In this document: positions 44,698 to 55,223 of the stretch, in pieces
How the letters are laid out: each line of letters starts with the position of its first letter
How positions within the stretch are numbered: position 1 is the stretch's first letter
Source of the DNA: Schizochytrium sp. TIO01
Taxonomy: Eukaryota > Sar > Bigyra > Thraustochytrida > Thraustochytriidae
DNA: 64,000 nt
Reading direction: 5' to 3'
Assembly (NCBI GenBank): GCA_004764695.1
Contig: SMSO01000004.1
Coordinates: forward strand, 1,267,501 to 1,331,500
Made by a program: the position numbers and the translations under genes
The notes under the pieces: generated by a model
What the model was told of the DNA's origin: nothing
Databases searched by the model: none
Seen by the model: the letters and a program-made list of their open reading frames with translations, nothing else

Positions 44698-46139
44698 GCT
44701 GTGTGTACGTAGGTAGGAAAGTCCTTTTTGGAGAAGCGGAAATGGAAATTAGAGATCGTTTTGCAATATGAATCAACGATAGTCCTGTCGTCTCTTGAAG
44801 AAGTAACAACAACTGCTGATGCTCAAGTCAACTCCATCCATGAGGAATAGGGGAAACACAAATAACTTTCAGATCTACCTCTTTCTTTGTCGCAAAACGA
44901 ATTCATCCTAACCTAATAAAAGTGAAATCAGGAAGATGGATGACCTGTAATGGATGAAATTTGAATTCAAGAAATACTTGTTCAGGTCTATCATGACAAT
45001 CAACTTCAAAGCTATCTTTAGAACTATATTCAGAGTCTAAGAGCTCCCAGCTACGTACAGATGATCCTCTCTGCAAACCTTACTTTAGACTGACGCAATC
45101 CATAAAGCTCTAGTAACATAAACTTTGCAATTTATCATTAAAATTGAGAGTGAAATCATAGAGAGCAGTAGACAATGATACCTAATTGCTCCATGTCTTC
45201 TTTTTCACGCCCATGTGGCATGTAGGCATTACCAAAATGATCAGCACAACTCATTCACCAATCTCTTAGAATTTGCTAAAAAAATCTCTCAAAGATATTG
45301 CTTAGGGCACTTAAGGGACCTAGTACCTATCTGCTACCTATTCAGTAGGCCTGATCAAATTTAATAATACATAGCTATAACATACTAGGTACACCTATTG
45401 TCACCTACTAGTAGGTGTATATGACCTATTAGTAACTGCGGATATTTTAAGGTTTTATCTAATATTTTAAATAGTTACATACTACCCCACATGAAGTCAT
45501 TATTACTAATATAAAGTTTGAATTCGAAAATTCGAAAATTGTTACGAAACGGGTGAAGGGAACCCGCATATTGCGGTAGGTAAATATAATAGCACCTCGG
45601 GGTATATTTGAAATTTAGGGAGTGGGGAATCGCCGCAAAACGCATTATACCCCCTCTATTAACTGTAGCTCACCTGTGCGCTCAGGCAGCTGGAATTGGC
45701 CATTCTTGCCACTCATGAGCATACCATACTTAGCAATCCAAGTACGAAGGGCATTCACAAATCCAAAACCCAACTTCCTCGGTAGTTAGGCCCCGGACGC
45801 AGCACACGCGACGAACAGTCGTCAACAAAACAATCAACGACTGTACAAGCTGGAGCAGGACAAGGCAAACCGTGAACTCATCAGAACTATTCCCAGTGCT
45901 CCTGGGCTTGTTCACCGTGCGCTGTCCAGCGTTGTGTGAGCTATAGAATTTGTACTCACTCATCTTGGTGGTTAAAGCGCCTTTAGATTCACAAGTTAGT
46001 AAACTTTTGCATTTCAATAGTGTAAGATCCTGTGCAGTGATCTTCGAAACACATATATCAGGCTGACAGTGCTCACAAAGCGCGTCAAGTCTGCAAAAAT
46101 AAGCTGACTGGATCGTCATCCCAGTCTAAATCAAACGAA
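44698..46139. other. Intergenic region upstream of the DOT1-like gene
   Basis: Mostly AT-rich, with imperfect CCTACTAGTAGG-like inverted motifs near 45,300-45,430. From about 45,728 to 45,990 the plus strand becomes coding-like (a frame with Y-K-L-E-Q-D-K-A-N-R-E-L and A-P-G-L-V-H-R-A-L-S-S-V) but is cut by stops. A decayed gene is possible; no family recognised. Confidence 0.4.
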
Positions 46140-48039
46140 ATGCCTCGCACTAGAAGAGCAGCCCGTCAAGAGGCAGCAGTCCGCCTTGCAGAAAACCCTG
46201 CAGATAGTCATGATGACCTCCTTTTCCAGGCAAAAATTACTTCTCCAGCCGTCTTAAAAGCTGCGAGCGCGGCAGCCAAGACAAGAGCTACACGTGCTAC
46301 CAAGTCGCGCATCCAGAGCGTAACAAGTGGCATGGCCTCTGCATTCAAGTCCCCTGGCAAGGTGAAGCCAAACAAAGCCAAGTCAAAGGCACCTGTACAG
46401 AAGTCTGTGATCGAGTCAACAACCTCGATGGCCTCGCCACCACCAAGCCAAGTGAAGGCGGAGCGTCTTCGTAGTACTCTTCCGTCTACTCCGGAGCGAA
46501 AGCCATCCACGAGTCAAGTTATGTCTACACCTGAGCGCAAATTTGGTTCCCCAAGTACCACATCATCAAGTTTTCAGTCTCCCGAGCAAAGTCGCATTCG
46601 CAAGAGTCTTGTTGGGTCAGGCACGCCACTCCATGCGTCACCAATTGCTCCAGGACGCAAGAAAAATCTAACTGCATCTGCGATGAAGGGCACTGCTCTT
46701 GGTCAAAAACAGGAGAGCCATGGTAGTTCTAGTCCATCAGGAAAGGAGAGGATTGCCAACGTTGAGAAGGCTAATACTGTGCAAACTCAGGCCCGTCGCC
46801 TCAGTGAGGTATTCAGTTCCTCGAAACCTCGTGAGGCTGTCACTACTACATCAAACTCTGCCCCTACAGCAGCTCAAGATGAGTACCAGGAACTCGACCG
46901 CAAGATTCACTTAAAGATGCTCTACTCTTTGATCCGGCGCAAAACCGGGGCTCTAGGAGGCGGTGGATCTGGAGGTGCAATCTATGGTGAAGTAACACAA
47001 GAAAGTTTTCAACGTGTTGTTGATGTTCTTGTCTCCAAATGTGGCCTCAATACAGAATCGGTCTTCCTAGATATTGGAGCTGGTCTTGGAAAACCGAACT
47101 TTCATGTGGCTATTTCTCCCGGGGTAAAACAATCCTTTGGTGTAGAGCTCATTGGTGGACGTTGGTGGCAGTCAATCTACCTCTTGGATCAGTGCTTAGG
47201 TGAGCGCACTCTCCGGTCTTACGCTCAAAAGTGTTTCTTTGCTCACGCTAACGTCACCGACATGGCAGACTTCGAGCCTATTACTCACGTGTATAGTTTC
47301 AATCGTGGTTTCCCACCTGAAGGCAATGAAAGCTGTCGCGCGAGCTTTCCATGCTAGCTCTTCCTCGTTGTATTTTATTTGCTTCGATAAGCCTAAAATC
47401 CTCGAAGAGTATGGCTTCGAGCTTGATCTTGTTGACTTTGTGCCTACCAAAATGGCAGGATCTGGAGAACAGCACCGTTGCTACATTTATAGACGTACTG
47501 ATATGCCTGAGGCCTTTAGTTCGTCAAGCGCTGGTCAACAGGAGGAATCCAAGGTGGACAGTGCTGAGTCATCATCTGAGTCCGAGGAAGAAGAGACGAA
47601 GGATGACAAGTCCGTGGACCAGCAAGTTGCCAGAACCCAACCTAAGCGCCGGGGCAAGGCTGCCAAGGTTCCTGCTCTTTTTACATTGGCACGAACCCCG
47701 ATTCGTACTCGAGGCTCCAGAGGTCGCAAGGCAACGGCATCATCAGAGGATATTCGAGCAGCACTCGACTTTAATTCCTTGAAAGAGGAGAAGGAGGAAA
47801 AGGTTCAAGTCAAAATTACAAAGACAAAAATGGTTTCTTCCTCATCGTTCACGCTTGTAGCCCCACCAACAGAGGTGGAGTATGCTCCGCATGTTCCGCA
47901 TGCGGATTCTTACATGAGCGGACTTGATCTTATGTCCTCAAGCGCCATGGTATACCAGTCATGGGTCCGTGATCAGGTGGGCCTTCACAGAAGCGATCGT
48001 TCGTCTCGAAGCTCTACAAGGAGGCAGCTTCGTCACTGA
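46140..48039 (+). CDS. DOT1-like SAM-dependent methyltransferase (histone H3K79 type), with frame change
   Basis: DOT1 enzymes methylate lysine 79 of histone H3 using S-adenosylmethionine. The start is the ATG at 46,140. A basic S/P/K-rich N-terminus of about 250 residues (S-T-P-E-R-K repeats) precedes the catalytic domain: V-F-L-D-I-G-A-G-L-G-K-P-N-F-H-V-A (SAM motif I, residue ~308), F-G-V-E-L (acidic motif II), then T-H-V-Y-S-F-N-R-G-F-P-P-E (residue ~395), the counterpart of the DOT1 F-x-N-N-F-x-F block. The frame then breaks. Skipping one G at 47,322 (GAAGG) continues A-M-K-A-V-A-R-A-F, C-F-D-K-P and Y-G-F-E-L-D-L-V exactly as the fold requires. A basic/acidic tail follows to the TGA at 48,037-48,039. 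An intron cannot explain the break without losing conserved residues. The target lysine is inferred from the family. Confidence 0.68.
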
Positions 48040-48399
48040 AAGTAACACACAATTTGTAAATTTCGATGACGTAAAGCGAGTTCCACCTTTCTAACTGTGA
48101 GTATTTGAGAAAGGAGGCCGGTAATCTCTAATAAAACAAGAGGAACCGATCCGTCGTTCATCAGCTAGCTATCATATAAGCCTTTGTTATTCATTCATTT
48201 CTTCGATTTAATTGTAGCATTTATCCCTAATTGATTGAGGTTATTGCTGGAGGTGTATTCGGCAAGGGTTTCTGTATCATTAAGGCGTTTTACATTGAAT
48301 GATTTCTTTGAAGAATAGTGTAAAAAATCAAGGATATCTATTGTAAAATTTTTATAAATGTCCAAGGATTCCGAGGTTGTATGTAAAATATAGGTAGTA
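48040..48399. other. Convergent intergenic region
   Basis: 3' flanks of the DOT1-like gene and the Nudix gene; nothing else recognised. Confidence 0.5.
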
Positions 48400-49383
48400 T
48401 CACAACGTACTTGCTCTTCTCTTAGCGTTCCATGACTCAATTGTGGGCTCATCTGTTAGGGTACAGATCCAGCGATAACCACCTGAGCCGAACGGGAAAA
48501 CGCATGAAACCCGTCGCCGGTCTCCCTTCTCCCCACGGTAATCAGGATGCTCCTCATCCCCGGGGTAAGCTAGAGTCAATAACCCATCCTTGGGAGGTCC
48601 TGTGGCGTGAGGCTGAATCGGGACTCGGGGTTTGCGCTGCACACAAGCAGATGCAAGCTCGTTGATTGTTGCGTACTCGTTCAGCGCAGTCAGGACATAA
48701 AACTGGGGCGGCAGCATCGCCATTTTCCCATCTGCGTGCAAGTCGAGCGCTTCACGAGGTGATGCCCATGTATAACGAACGGTCTCGCCTCCATCAACAG
48801 ATACCTCAGCATTGTCAACGATCGCGACAAAAAAGTTGGTGTTAAAACGCCGTGGTTCAATTACAGGTGTAATAAAGGTGATCCAATAGTGAAGTGCGGA
48901 TATCGCAGGTATCTTGCCATACTTCTCTAGCATAACCTGAAACTGTGCAGCATCATCGTGTACACGTGTTTGCCAGATCTTAGTCTCCTCCTTTGGCATT
49001 CTCACTGCTTGGGCATGATGCTGACGATCTGCGGCAGATAGCAGGACACCAGCCTCTTCGAAAAGCTCCCGAATTCCTGTTAGTTTGGCGGCATCAATTT
49101 CAGAATTACATCCATAGAGCTTAGCAACATCAGCGTCTCCTTCCTCAGCTACACCTCCTGGGAAGACGTACATTGAAGAGAATGATTTCATCTTCGAAGA
49201 TCTTTGTGCTAGAAGAACTTCAAAATCATTATCCTCGGCAGCCCTTGACCCTTTAGTCACACCGCTCCGCTCCTGAGGGGCTCTTGCGCTCCCTTCAGCC
49301 TTTAGTTTCCAACTAGGTTTTCTCCGCAGCAGTACTACAGATGCGGAAAGCCGCGGTTTGGAGGATGCTTTTGACGATGACAT
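48400..49383 (-). CDS. NUDT19-like Nudix hydrolase
   Basis: NUDT19-type enzymes cleave CoA and acyl-CoA diphosphate bonds, often in peroxisomes or mitochondria. The protein starts S-K-P-R-L-S-A-S-V-V-L-L-R-R-K. It has V-F-P-G-G-V-A-E-E-G-D before the Nudix box, a box with a long insert ending G-I-R-E-L-F-E-E-A-G-V-L-L (catalytic R-E-x-x-E-E), F-I-T-P-V-I-E-P-R-R-F-N-T-N-F, and the family-typical P-P-Q-F-Y. The ATG at 49,383 has A at -3 and begins just before the conserved region, so I chose it. The frame continues to ATGs at 49,566 and 49,647, which would add a 60-90-residue extension that could be a targeting peptide. The C-terminal end (W-I-C-T-L-T-D-E-P-T) is not the simplest peroxisomal signal. 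Confidence 0.8.
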   Translation of the reverse strand: MSSSKASSKPRLSASVVLLRRKPSWKLKAEGSARAPQERSGVTKGSRAAEDNDFEVLLAQRSSKMKSFSSMYVFPGGVAEEGDADVAKLYGCNSEIDAAKLTGIRELFEEAGVLLSAADRQHHAQAVRMPKEETKIWQTRVHDDAAQFQVMLEKYGKIPAISALHYWITFITPVIEPRRFNTNFFVAIVDNAEVSVDGGETVRYTWASPREALDLHADGKMAMLPPQFYVLTALNEYATINELASACVQRKPRVPIQPHATGPPKDGLLTLAYPGDEEHPDYRGEKGDRRRVSCVFPFGSGGYRWICTLTDEPTIESWNAKRRASTL

Positions 49384-49733
49384 CTTGTTTTGCAAAAGAA
49401 TGAACGAGCTTTTATCAATTTTTAACCCTCTCCGCAAGTCAGGTTTGCGGTTGCTAATCCAGCTTTCAGTCGCTCTCGCTGGAGAAAGATCGCCTTTTGC
49501 GCTCTCTGCAGCAAATTGCGGAAGCTTAATACCTATGGCTGACTCTCTCCAGCGCTTGGTGAACATAGACTTGTTGCAGGTCTGCCTGTGAAGCTTTGCA
49601 AAACTCCAACCAACGTCCCTGATATAGATGATCTTCAAGCAGTTCATATGTATGTCCACCAGGATTACCCCTAAAAAGTCAGGTCCGACCTTGGTAACCT
49701 AGGGCCCCCCCAGGTTTCATAACCTGAGATTTG

Positions 49734-50050
49734 GAGCTTGCATTTGGCTGTGAAAACTAACGTATTATGCTTTTGTCTACATTCGAATCCTCCCTGATGG
49801 TCAACAGCTAACAAGACAGATTGAAAGCAAGACAGTTCAATGGATGTGTCGTTGCGGCTTCCGTCAAACAACCATTCACAAATACTAGCTTTTCTCCTGG
49901 TATAAACTTGTTATTTGCCGAGAGGATTGCACTTCAAAAACGTCAAAAACAGGCAATGAATGTGGTACCATCCACTACAAACTTGGAATATCTAACAAAC
50001 ACGAAGCCGATTGTGATATCCATGCCGCCAGAAACATCTTTTTGTGCTAA
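49734..50050 (+). pseudogene. Fanzor/TnpB-like nuclease C-terminal remnant (copy B)
   Basis: Frame 0 from 49,734 reads E-L-A-F-G-C-E-N, a stop, R-I-M-L-L-S-T-F-E-S-S-L-M-V-N-S, matching the block around the RuvC-II glutamate. Frame 2 from about 49,958 reads E-C-G-T-I-H-Y-K-L-G then H-E-A-D-C-D-I-H-A-A-R-N-I-F-L and ends in TAA at 50,048-50,050. This is a near-perfect TnpB/Fanzor C-terminus (C-G-x-x-x-x-x-L-G, then D-x-D-x-x-A-A-R-N-I) including the RuvC-III aspartate. One or more zinc cysteines and the N-terminal half are lost, and there are in-frame stops. Confidence 0.75.
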
Positions 50051-50188
50051 CCACCCAAGGACATGATAAAAGTTGTCTTTGAGACGCGGGTTAGTTTTTC
50101 AACCCTGGATTGGGCCTTAAGCCCATGTCACCATATAAAAAATGCAGGTTAAATTTTGCAAATTCTGTAGGTTCAATCATTAAGTAGA
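50051..50188 (+). ncRNA. Candidate guide-RNA (omega/fRNA) region remnant, copy B
   Basis: Non-coding tail directly after the nuclease stop. It shares ATTGGGCC, TTTTGCAAA and the AAGTAG end with copy A, and has the equivalent hairpin GGGC (50,112-50,115) / GCCC (50,121-50,124). The loops differ (CCTG in A, CTTAA in B) while the stem is kept. Confidence 0.35.
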
Positions 50189-53100
50189 AGAATTTGTAGA
50201 AAGAGCCTCTAACTAGTAAGAATGATAGGATCCGTTCTAGAACACCTACTAATACTTACTAAAGTATGGTGCTGCACCTTTTTTTAAAGCAAAAAAAAAG
50301 AACGAATCCATGACAATCACCTTAACGCGATGTAAGTGGTACACACCCTGTTTGCCATTGCATGAAACAGTGATGATGATGATGAGGCGGTGGAGGCAAG
50401 AACCAAGCAAGCTTTGAGAACCAGGCCACCATGCAATCACCGTGGCACGGTGAGCAGTAGCAGACATGGGGAATGCGCCGCGACTCTGCATTTAGAGGGA
50501 AATGTGATGGTCTTTTCTTGTGTGTGTGCCGAAAAAAAAAGAAAAAGACATTACCTGAGCCCGATGAAGAGTTTCCAACTTGAAGCGCTTGTTACTCAAG
50601 GCATCCGTGCGTCTATCGAGCTCTTGCTAGTAACGTGTTTCGCCTGGCCTGCTTCGAATTTGACTTGAACAGTCTGTCGTGATGGAGACATACTTACCGG
50701 AGCAAAGCGCCCCAGCAAAGCACACCTTGGAGCTCTGAAGCAATTTCTACGACTTGCAATCACGGTGCCAGCTCCTCCGCCCTCTTCCTCCAGAGCCGCA
50801 GCCAAAACACGAGCTGGTTACCCTCTTTGGTCAAGTTCTATCGTCGGCTGCCAACATAGAAATTCGGAGACGCTGGCGCTGGCAGCATGCTTTTGCACTC
50901 GCAATCTCTCTCTCGCCCAAGTTCGCTGCCGAAGAGCTGTGAAACAATGTCTGCAGCGCGTGAATATGCGCCGCCGTCTTTGTGATTTGTGTCTGTCAAT
51001 TGCATGAAAACTTGTACGATTTTAAGATGCCGCCTGTAAAATGAAAGTGTGCAGTCGATATCGAATTAGAAGACGGCCATCGACACATCGCAGCGCTCTT
51101 TGCATATGTAGTATTGAGATTGTCCACTACATTACGGTCGCCTCGCGAGGTAGACAGACATCTAGGCACTTAGAGAGAAGGAAGGAAATATAGAATCAAG
51201 AGCGAGAGCCTTTCCCGCGCGTGCCCAGGCGGTTCCCAGCAGCTGGAGGGCAAAAGTGGTTTGCAACGTCGAGGCCAGAAGAGAGAGGTCTTGTCTTCTT
51301 GGCTCTGCACAGATGTGTTGGGCCTGTTCCGCCTCCACGCACGAAGACCTCGCACATTCAAGCCACTCTTAGTAGTAGCGGCTAGGTGGGGCTAGGTTGT
51401 GATGAGAGCAATTCTCCGCTCACGCAGAGGAAGGAAATGAAGAAGTAGGTAAGGTAAGGTATGGTGGCGAGTGAACATCTGAGAGAATCGAAAACCAAAC
51501 GATAGTAGAAATGAATGCAAATCAGGATCGCCGGCCTTGCAGGCTTGACAGACGTGAGGGTGTTTGCTCCCCGTCGTTGTCCTCTTCTCAAAGTTGCACT
51601 TCGAAAAGATCATTAAATCTGTAAGTCGAAGGGGAACGGGAGATAAAAAGAAAAGAAAGATGGAATACGAGTAATGCAATAGGGTATCCTATTATAAACC
51701 AGTAGGAGTGGGACAAATCAACTTTCACTTTGAACAGTGTGAAAAACAACATTTGGAAAAGACATTCAAAGGTGATTGATTTTCCATTGAAACAGTGTGT
51801 GATATGCCTAATCATTATCATTATCAATATCAATATTATCATCATCATCATTAGCACAGTAACACAGTATTAACCATAGTATTAACAAAATGTTTTGTTG
51901 TTTTATTTTTACGAAAAGCTTTCGAAGAAGAGAGAGAAAAAACTCAGCACGAAGCCGGATGAGCAATGAGTGCCAACTCACGCGCGTCTTGATGTGTGGA
52001 TGGCTTTACCCCTTGTTGGTCAAAAGCTTACACCCAGCCAGTCTTCGATGAAGGCCAATCCAGCCTGCGAGTGAGCGAGCGAGCGAGCGAGCGAGCGCAG
52101 CGCCACATCGGCCAGCGAGCGCGCTAGTGAAAGAGTGGCAAGCCAGCGCAAAGCCGCAGCTTGCTGCTTACTTATTATAATTTTAATTTTAGTACCTACC
52201 TATTGTTTTAGGAGAATTGAGCGCGTGCACGCGTACACACCCGTGTCCACTGTTTGTAGGGGTCCCTAATCCGGGCTAGGGTGTGCTGCTATTTTGTTTT
52301 CTTTCCGATAGAGCTTTTAACTTAAAAGAAGAAGAAGAAGGAGGAGGAAAAAGGATTACTATTAGTACCTACCTACCTCAAAATGATAAGTGTATTTTTA
52401 CTTCTTCAGAAACAAACCATACAAACACAGAAGAAGAATTTAATTTCAGGTACAATTGCAAGGAGGAATTAAAATTGTTATGCGAAAGTGACTTACTAGA
52501 CCTCTCCTATCACGGTGTTGTTTACCACGCATGCGTGCCACTTTTATACTCCATGTTGCCTTGATGGCACAGCAGATGGTCCTAGCGCGGGATGAAGTAT
52601 GTGTATGATGTATTATTCTTATTATTATTACATTAAAACAAATGGAAATCACAGTTTAATAAACTTATTTAATCAAAAGTATAGGACTGTTTAAGTGTAC
52701 TTTAAAACCATAAATAAATTAAAATTAAGTTACTTCTGTTACTTAAAGAAATAAAGAAAGAAATATTGAAAAAAGCATCAACACGCGAAAGCAGACGAAG
52801 TATCGATCTCCGATTGATCAATCAAATAACACGCTCGACAGCTGGTACGTTCCTCGCGACCTCGCGAACTCTCGACCCTTTACCCCCACCCCACCCCTCG
52901 AATAACTTGTACGCACAGAGGTCCACTGTTACCAAGCAAGCCCGTACGGACCCGCTGGGCTTCTCCATGGTGCAACGAGTGAAGGCCCAATCCAAGGGGC
53001 TCGCAGCGCGTGCAGGAAGGCAAAGAGCCTCCATCCGAACGACAAGGGAGCCTGAAAGCGGTTTGGCCTGATCTAGAAAATTGAGCTATGACCAGCTTTC

Positions 53101-53467
53101 CCTCAACTGCATCTGCGATGTGATTAGCCTTTCATGTGAAATACCTCATTCTGGTGCATAGGGTGCTACATGTCCTTGGCATTGCATTTACTTGCATGGG
53201 TAACTTGCGCAGAACGTGTATAAGTTTGCTTGGCAACATGTCAAGTTGCAACCATGTTTTATGCATCTCCAGGAGAAGCTTCAAAAGCTTTTCTCCGGCT
53301 CTGGCTTCCCGTAGAACTACTCGAGAACTCAGTTCAAAGAACGACTAACAGATTGATTGGCATCGCACGACTATTATCTAACCTTTCACCCGGCAAAAAA
53401 CCTTGTCATGTATCAACGCTATGAACATAGCCGAGGCCAAGAGCTTGTGATTTAGACAAAAAGAACC
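50189..53467. other. Intergenic region with simple repeats
   Basis: No gene recognised in 3.3 kb. Simple repeats occur at about 50,371-50,383 (GAT)n, 51,807-51,853 (ATC/ATT-rich), 52,070-52,096 (GCGA)n and 52,328-52,350 (GAA/GAG). Open frames at 50,390-51,007 and 52,766-53,071 have no recognisable features. Confidence 0.4.
52070..52096. repeat. (GCGA)n microsatellite
   Basis: Six to seven copies of GCGA in a row, preceded by GCGAGT. Confidence 0.85.
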
Positions 53468-55223
53468 ATGTCCTCGGTCCGTGAACGCATCGCGCGCCTT
53501 AACGCAAATGCAACTCCCTTGACCCCTGAAGGCCAGGAGCGCAAGCTTAAGGAGGAACGTGACAAGCAAAAACAGGCAGTAAAAATCGCCCGTGCACGTG
53601 CTGCGCGATACAACATGACCCTTCGTGCTCTTGCAATCCGGTCTGTGCGTGATCAAGCCGAAGCGTCTCGCAAAGATCGCGAGGCCGTCATTGAAGCGCA
53701 AGAGCGTGCCAAAAAGTATAACATGACTAGCCGTGCGCTCGCTATTGTAGCCAGCAAAAACCAGCGTAGTGTTGCTCGTGCCTTTGATCCTTCAGTTCGT
53801 CCTGAAACAGCTCGCCAGATCATTCGTGCAGTTGCAGAGCACCAGGCAGCTACCGCTGCCGCTCTCAACGACCCAAACGCCACAGAGAAACAGCAGCTCG
53901 CAGCGGCAGCCAAAGCTCTTAAGGTCTCTGAGTTAGTTGAGCAGGTCATCGAGGAGGAGGACGAAAACGATATCACCAGTGATGACGAGAATGACCACCA
54001 TGCTGATGTGGAGAAGCACGAAGAGGACCATGTAGAGGACCACGAGGAGGATCATGAGGAAGTTCACGAAGGAGGACCACGAGGAGAACCACGAGGAGGA
54101 GGTTACCTCTAGACGCACCTCAACTTCGTCCAAACATTCCTCCAAGCGCTCCTCCAAGCGCTCCTCAGCTTCTTCGAGACGGTCTTCTACTTTGTCGAAG
54201 CGCATGTCGTCCTCATCTTCCAAGCGCAAGTCCACTGCTTCTGCTGCTGATATTCACGAGGACGTTGCGGCTGAACAGGAGGATCTCCACGAAGAAGTTG
54301 CTCACAGTGATGTGGACGACCACCACGATGAAGAGGTAGAAGTTGCAGAGAAGAAGAACAAGGGCGGTGCATCCGCCCATGATGATGATGATGATGATGA
54401 CGACGATAAGAACAATGGGTTCGTAGACGAAGAGCTAATGGAAGCTGTGGCCAGCAAGGATGACCGCAGTGTGAACCGCGCAATCCTGAAGCAATTCTTT
54501 GAGACCCATGCCCCGCACCGAGTTGACGAAGTTGATGAGCTGCTTGACGAATACGCAGACAAAGATGTTTCGGTGCTCTTTGAGCAATTAGAAGCCGAGT
54601 ACCCCGATCCCGCAGAGGCCCAAGCAACAGGTGAGGAGAAAGCGCGCCAAGACGCAATGAATGGCAAGATTAACGAAATTGATAATCATGAAGATGCAGT
54701 TGATGATGGAGACGAGCTTAACGCCGTCGACCAGGCTCGCCGCGATGCAGACCAGGCTGAACGCCGCGAGGCTTCGAAGATCGCAGCAATGTCTGAGGCT
54801 GAACGTGAAGCCTATTTTGCTGAGAAGGAGGAAGAGCGCCGCCATGCTGACCAAAAAGATGCTATGTTGCGCCGTCAGCTTGACCTCTACTCCAGAGGAG
54901 GTTCAAAATCTAACCCGGTGCTTGCCAAGATGCGCGGCGTTACTACTACTAAACGATCCCTGAGTCGCCGTATTAGCAAGCGCCTAAGCTTGGTTGACGA
55001 AGATACTGATGAGGCAGGTGCTGTCGACTCAAACGGATTCATTCTTGGAGCTACTGCAACCCCATCTCGGGAGTCTATTCGTCGGAGCCAGCGCGCCTCT
55101 GTAAGTGGCACGAAGTGGGCTGTAAACGTGCAACCCCAGCTCCTTCGTGAGCGCATGAAGCGTGCTGGTGTTACAGAAAAGGACATCGACAATCTTATGT
55201 CTGAGGAAAGTGACATGTTGTAA
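53468..55223 (+). CDS. Unknown charged protein with H/E/D-rich and SSKR repeats, with frame change
   Basis: The ATG at 53,468 sits in a good context (ACCATG). An N-terminal ~120-residue region contains two related units (R-Y-N-M-T-L-R-A-L-A-I and K-Y-N-M-T-S-R-A-L-A-I) on charged helices. It is followed by an acidic E-E-D-H repeat, which leaves frame at GAAGG (54,068-54,072). Skipping one G continues the same repeat (E-D-H-E-E-N-H-E-E-E), then come S-S-K-R repeats, a run of nine aspartates, long charged helices (Q-A-R-R-D-A-D-Q-A-E-R-R-E) and a basic C-terminal part ending S-E-E-S-D-M-L. Cytosolic or cytoskeletal by composition. I do not recognise the family. The C-terminal V-L-A-K-M-R-G-V and R-M-K-R-A-G-V blocks look conserved enough for searching. 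Confidence 0.7.

Larger units (their letters stand above)
49728..50188 (+). mobile_element. Truncated Fanzor/TnpB-bearing element (copy B)
   Basis: It aligns by eye with copy A from its GAGCTTGCA (49,734; copy A about 44,254) through the zinc-finger region, the D-I-H motif and the non-coding tail ending AAGTAG. The two copies differ at many bases and by indels, so they are not a recent duplication. The recombinase part is absent; the element begins about 80 bp beyond the longest possible 5' end of the Nudix gene. Confidence 0.65.

Noticed and set aside
47280-47325. 34-nt GT-AG intron explaining the DOT1 frame break
   Set aside because: It has the right phase but would delete the conserved V-Y-S-F-N-R-G-F-P-P-E block that pairs with the following helix.
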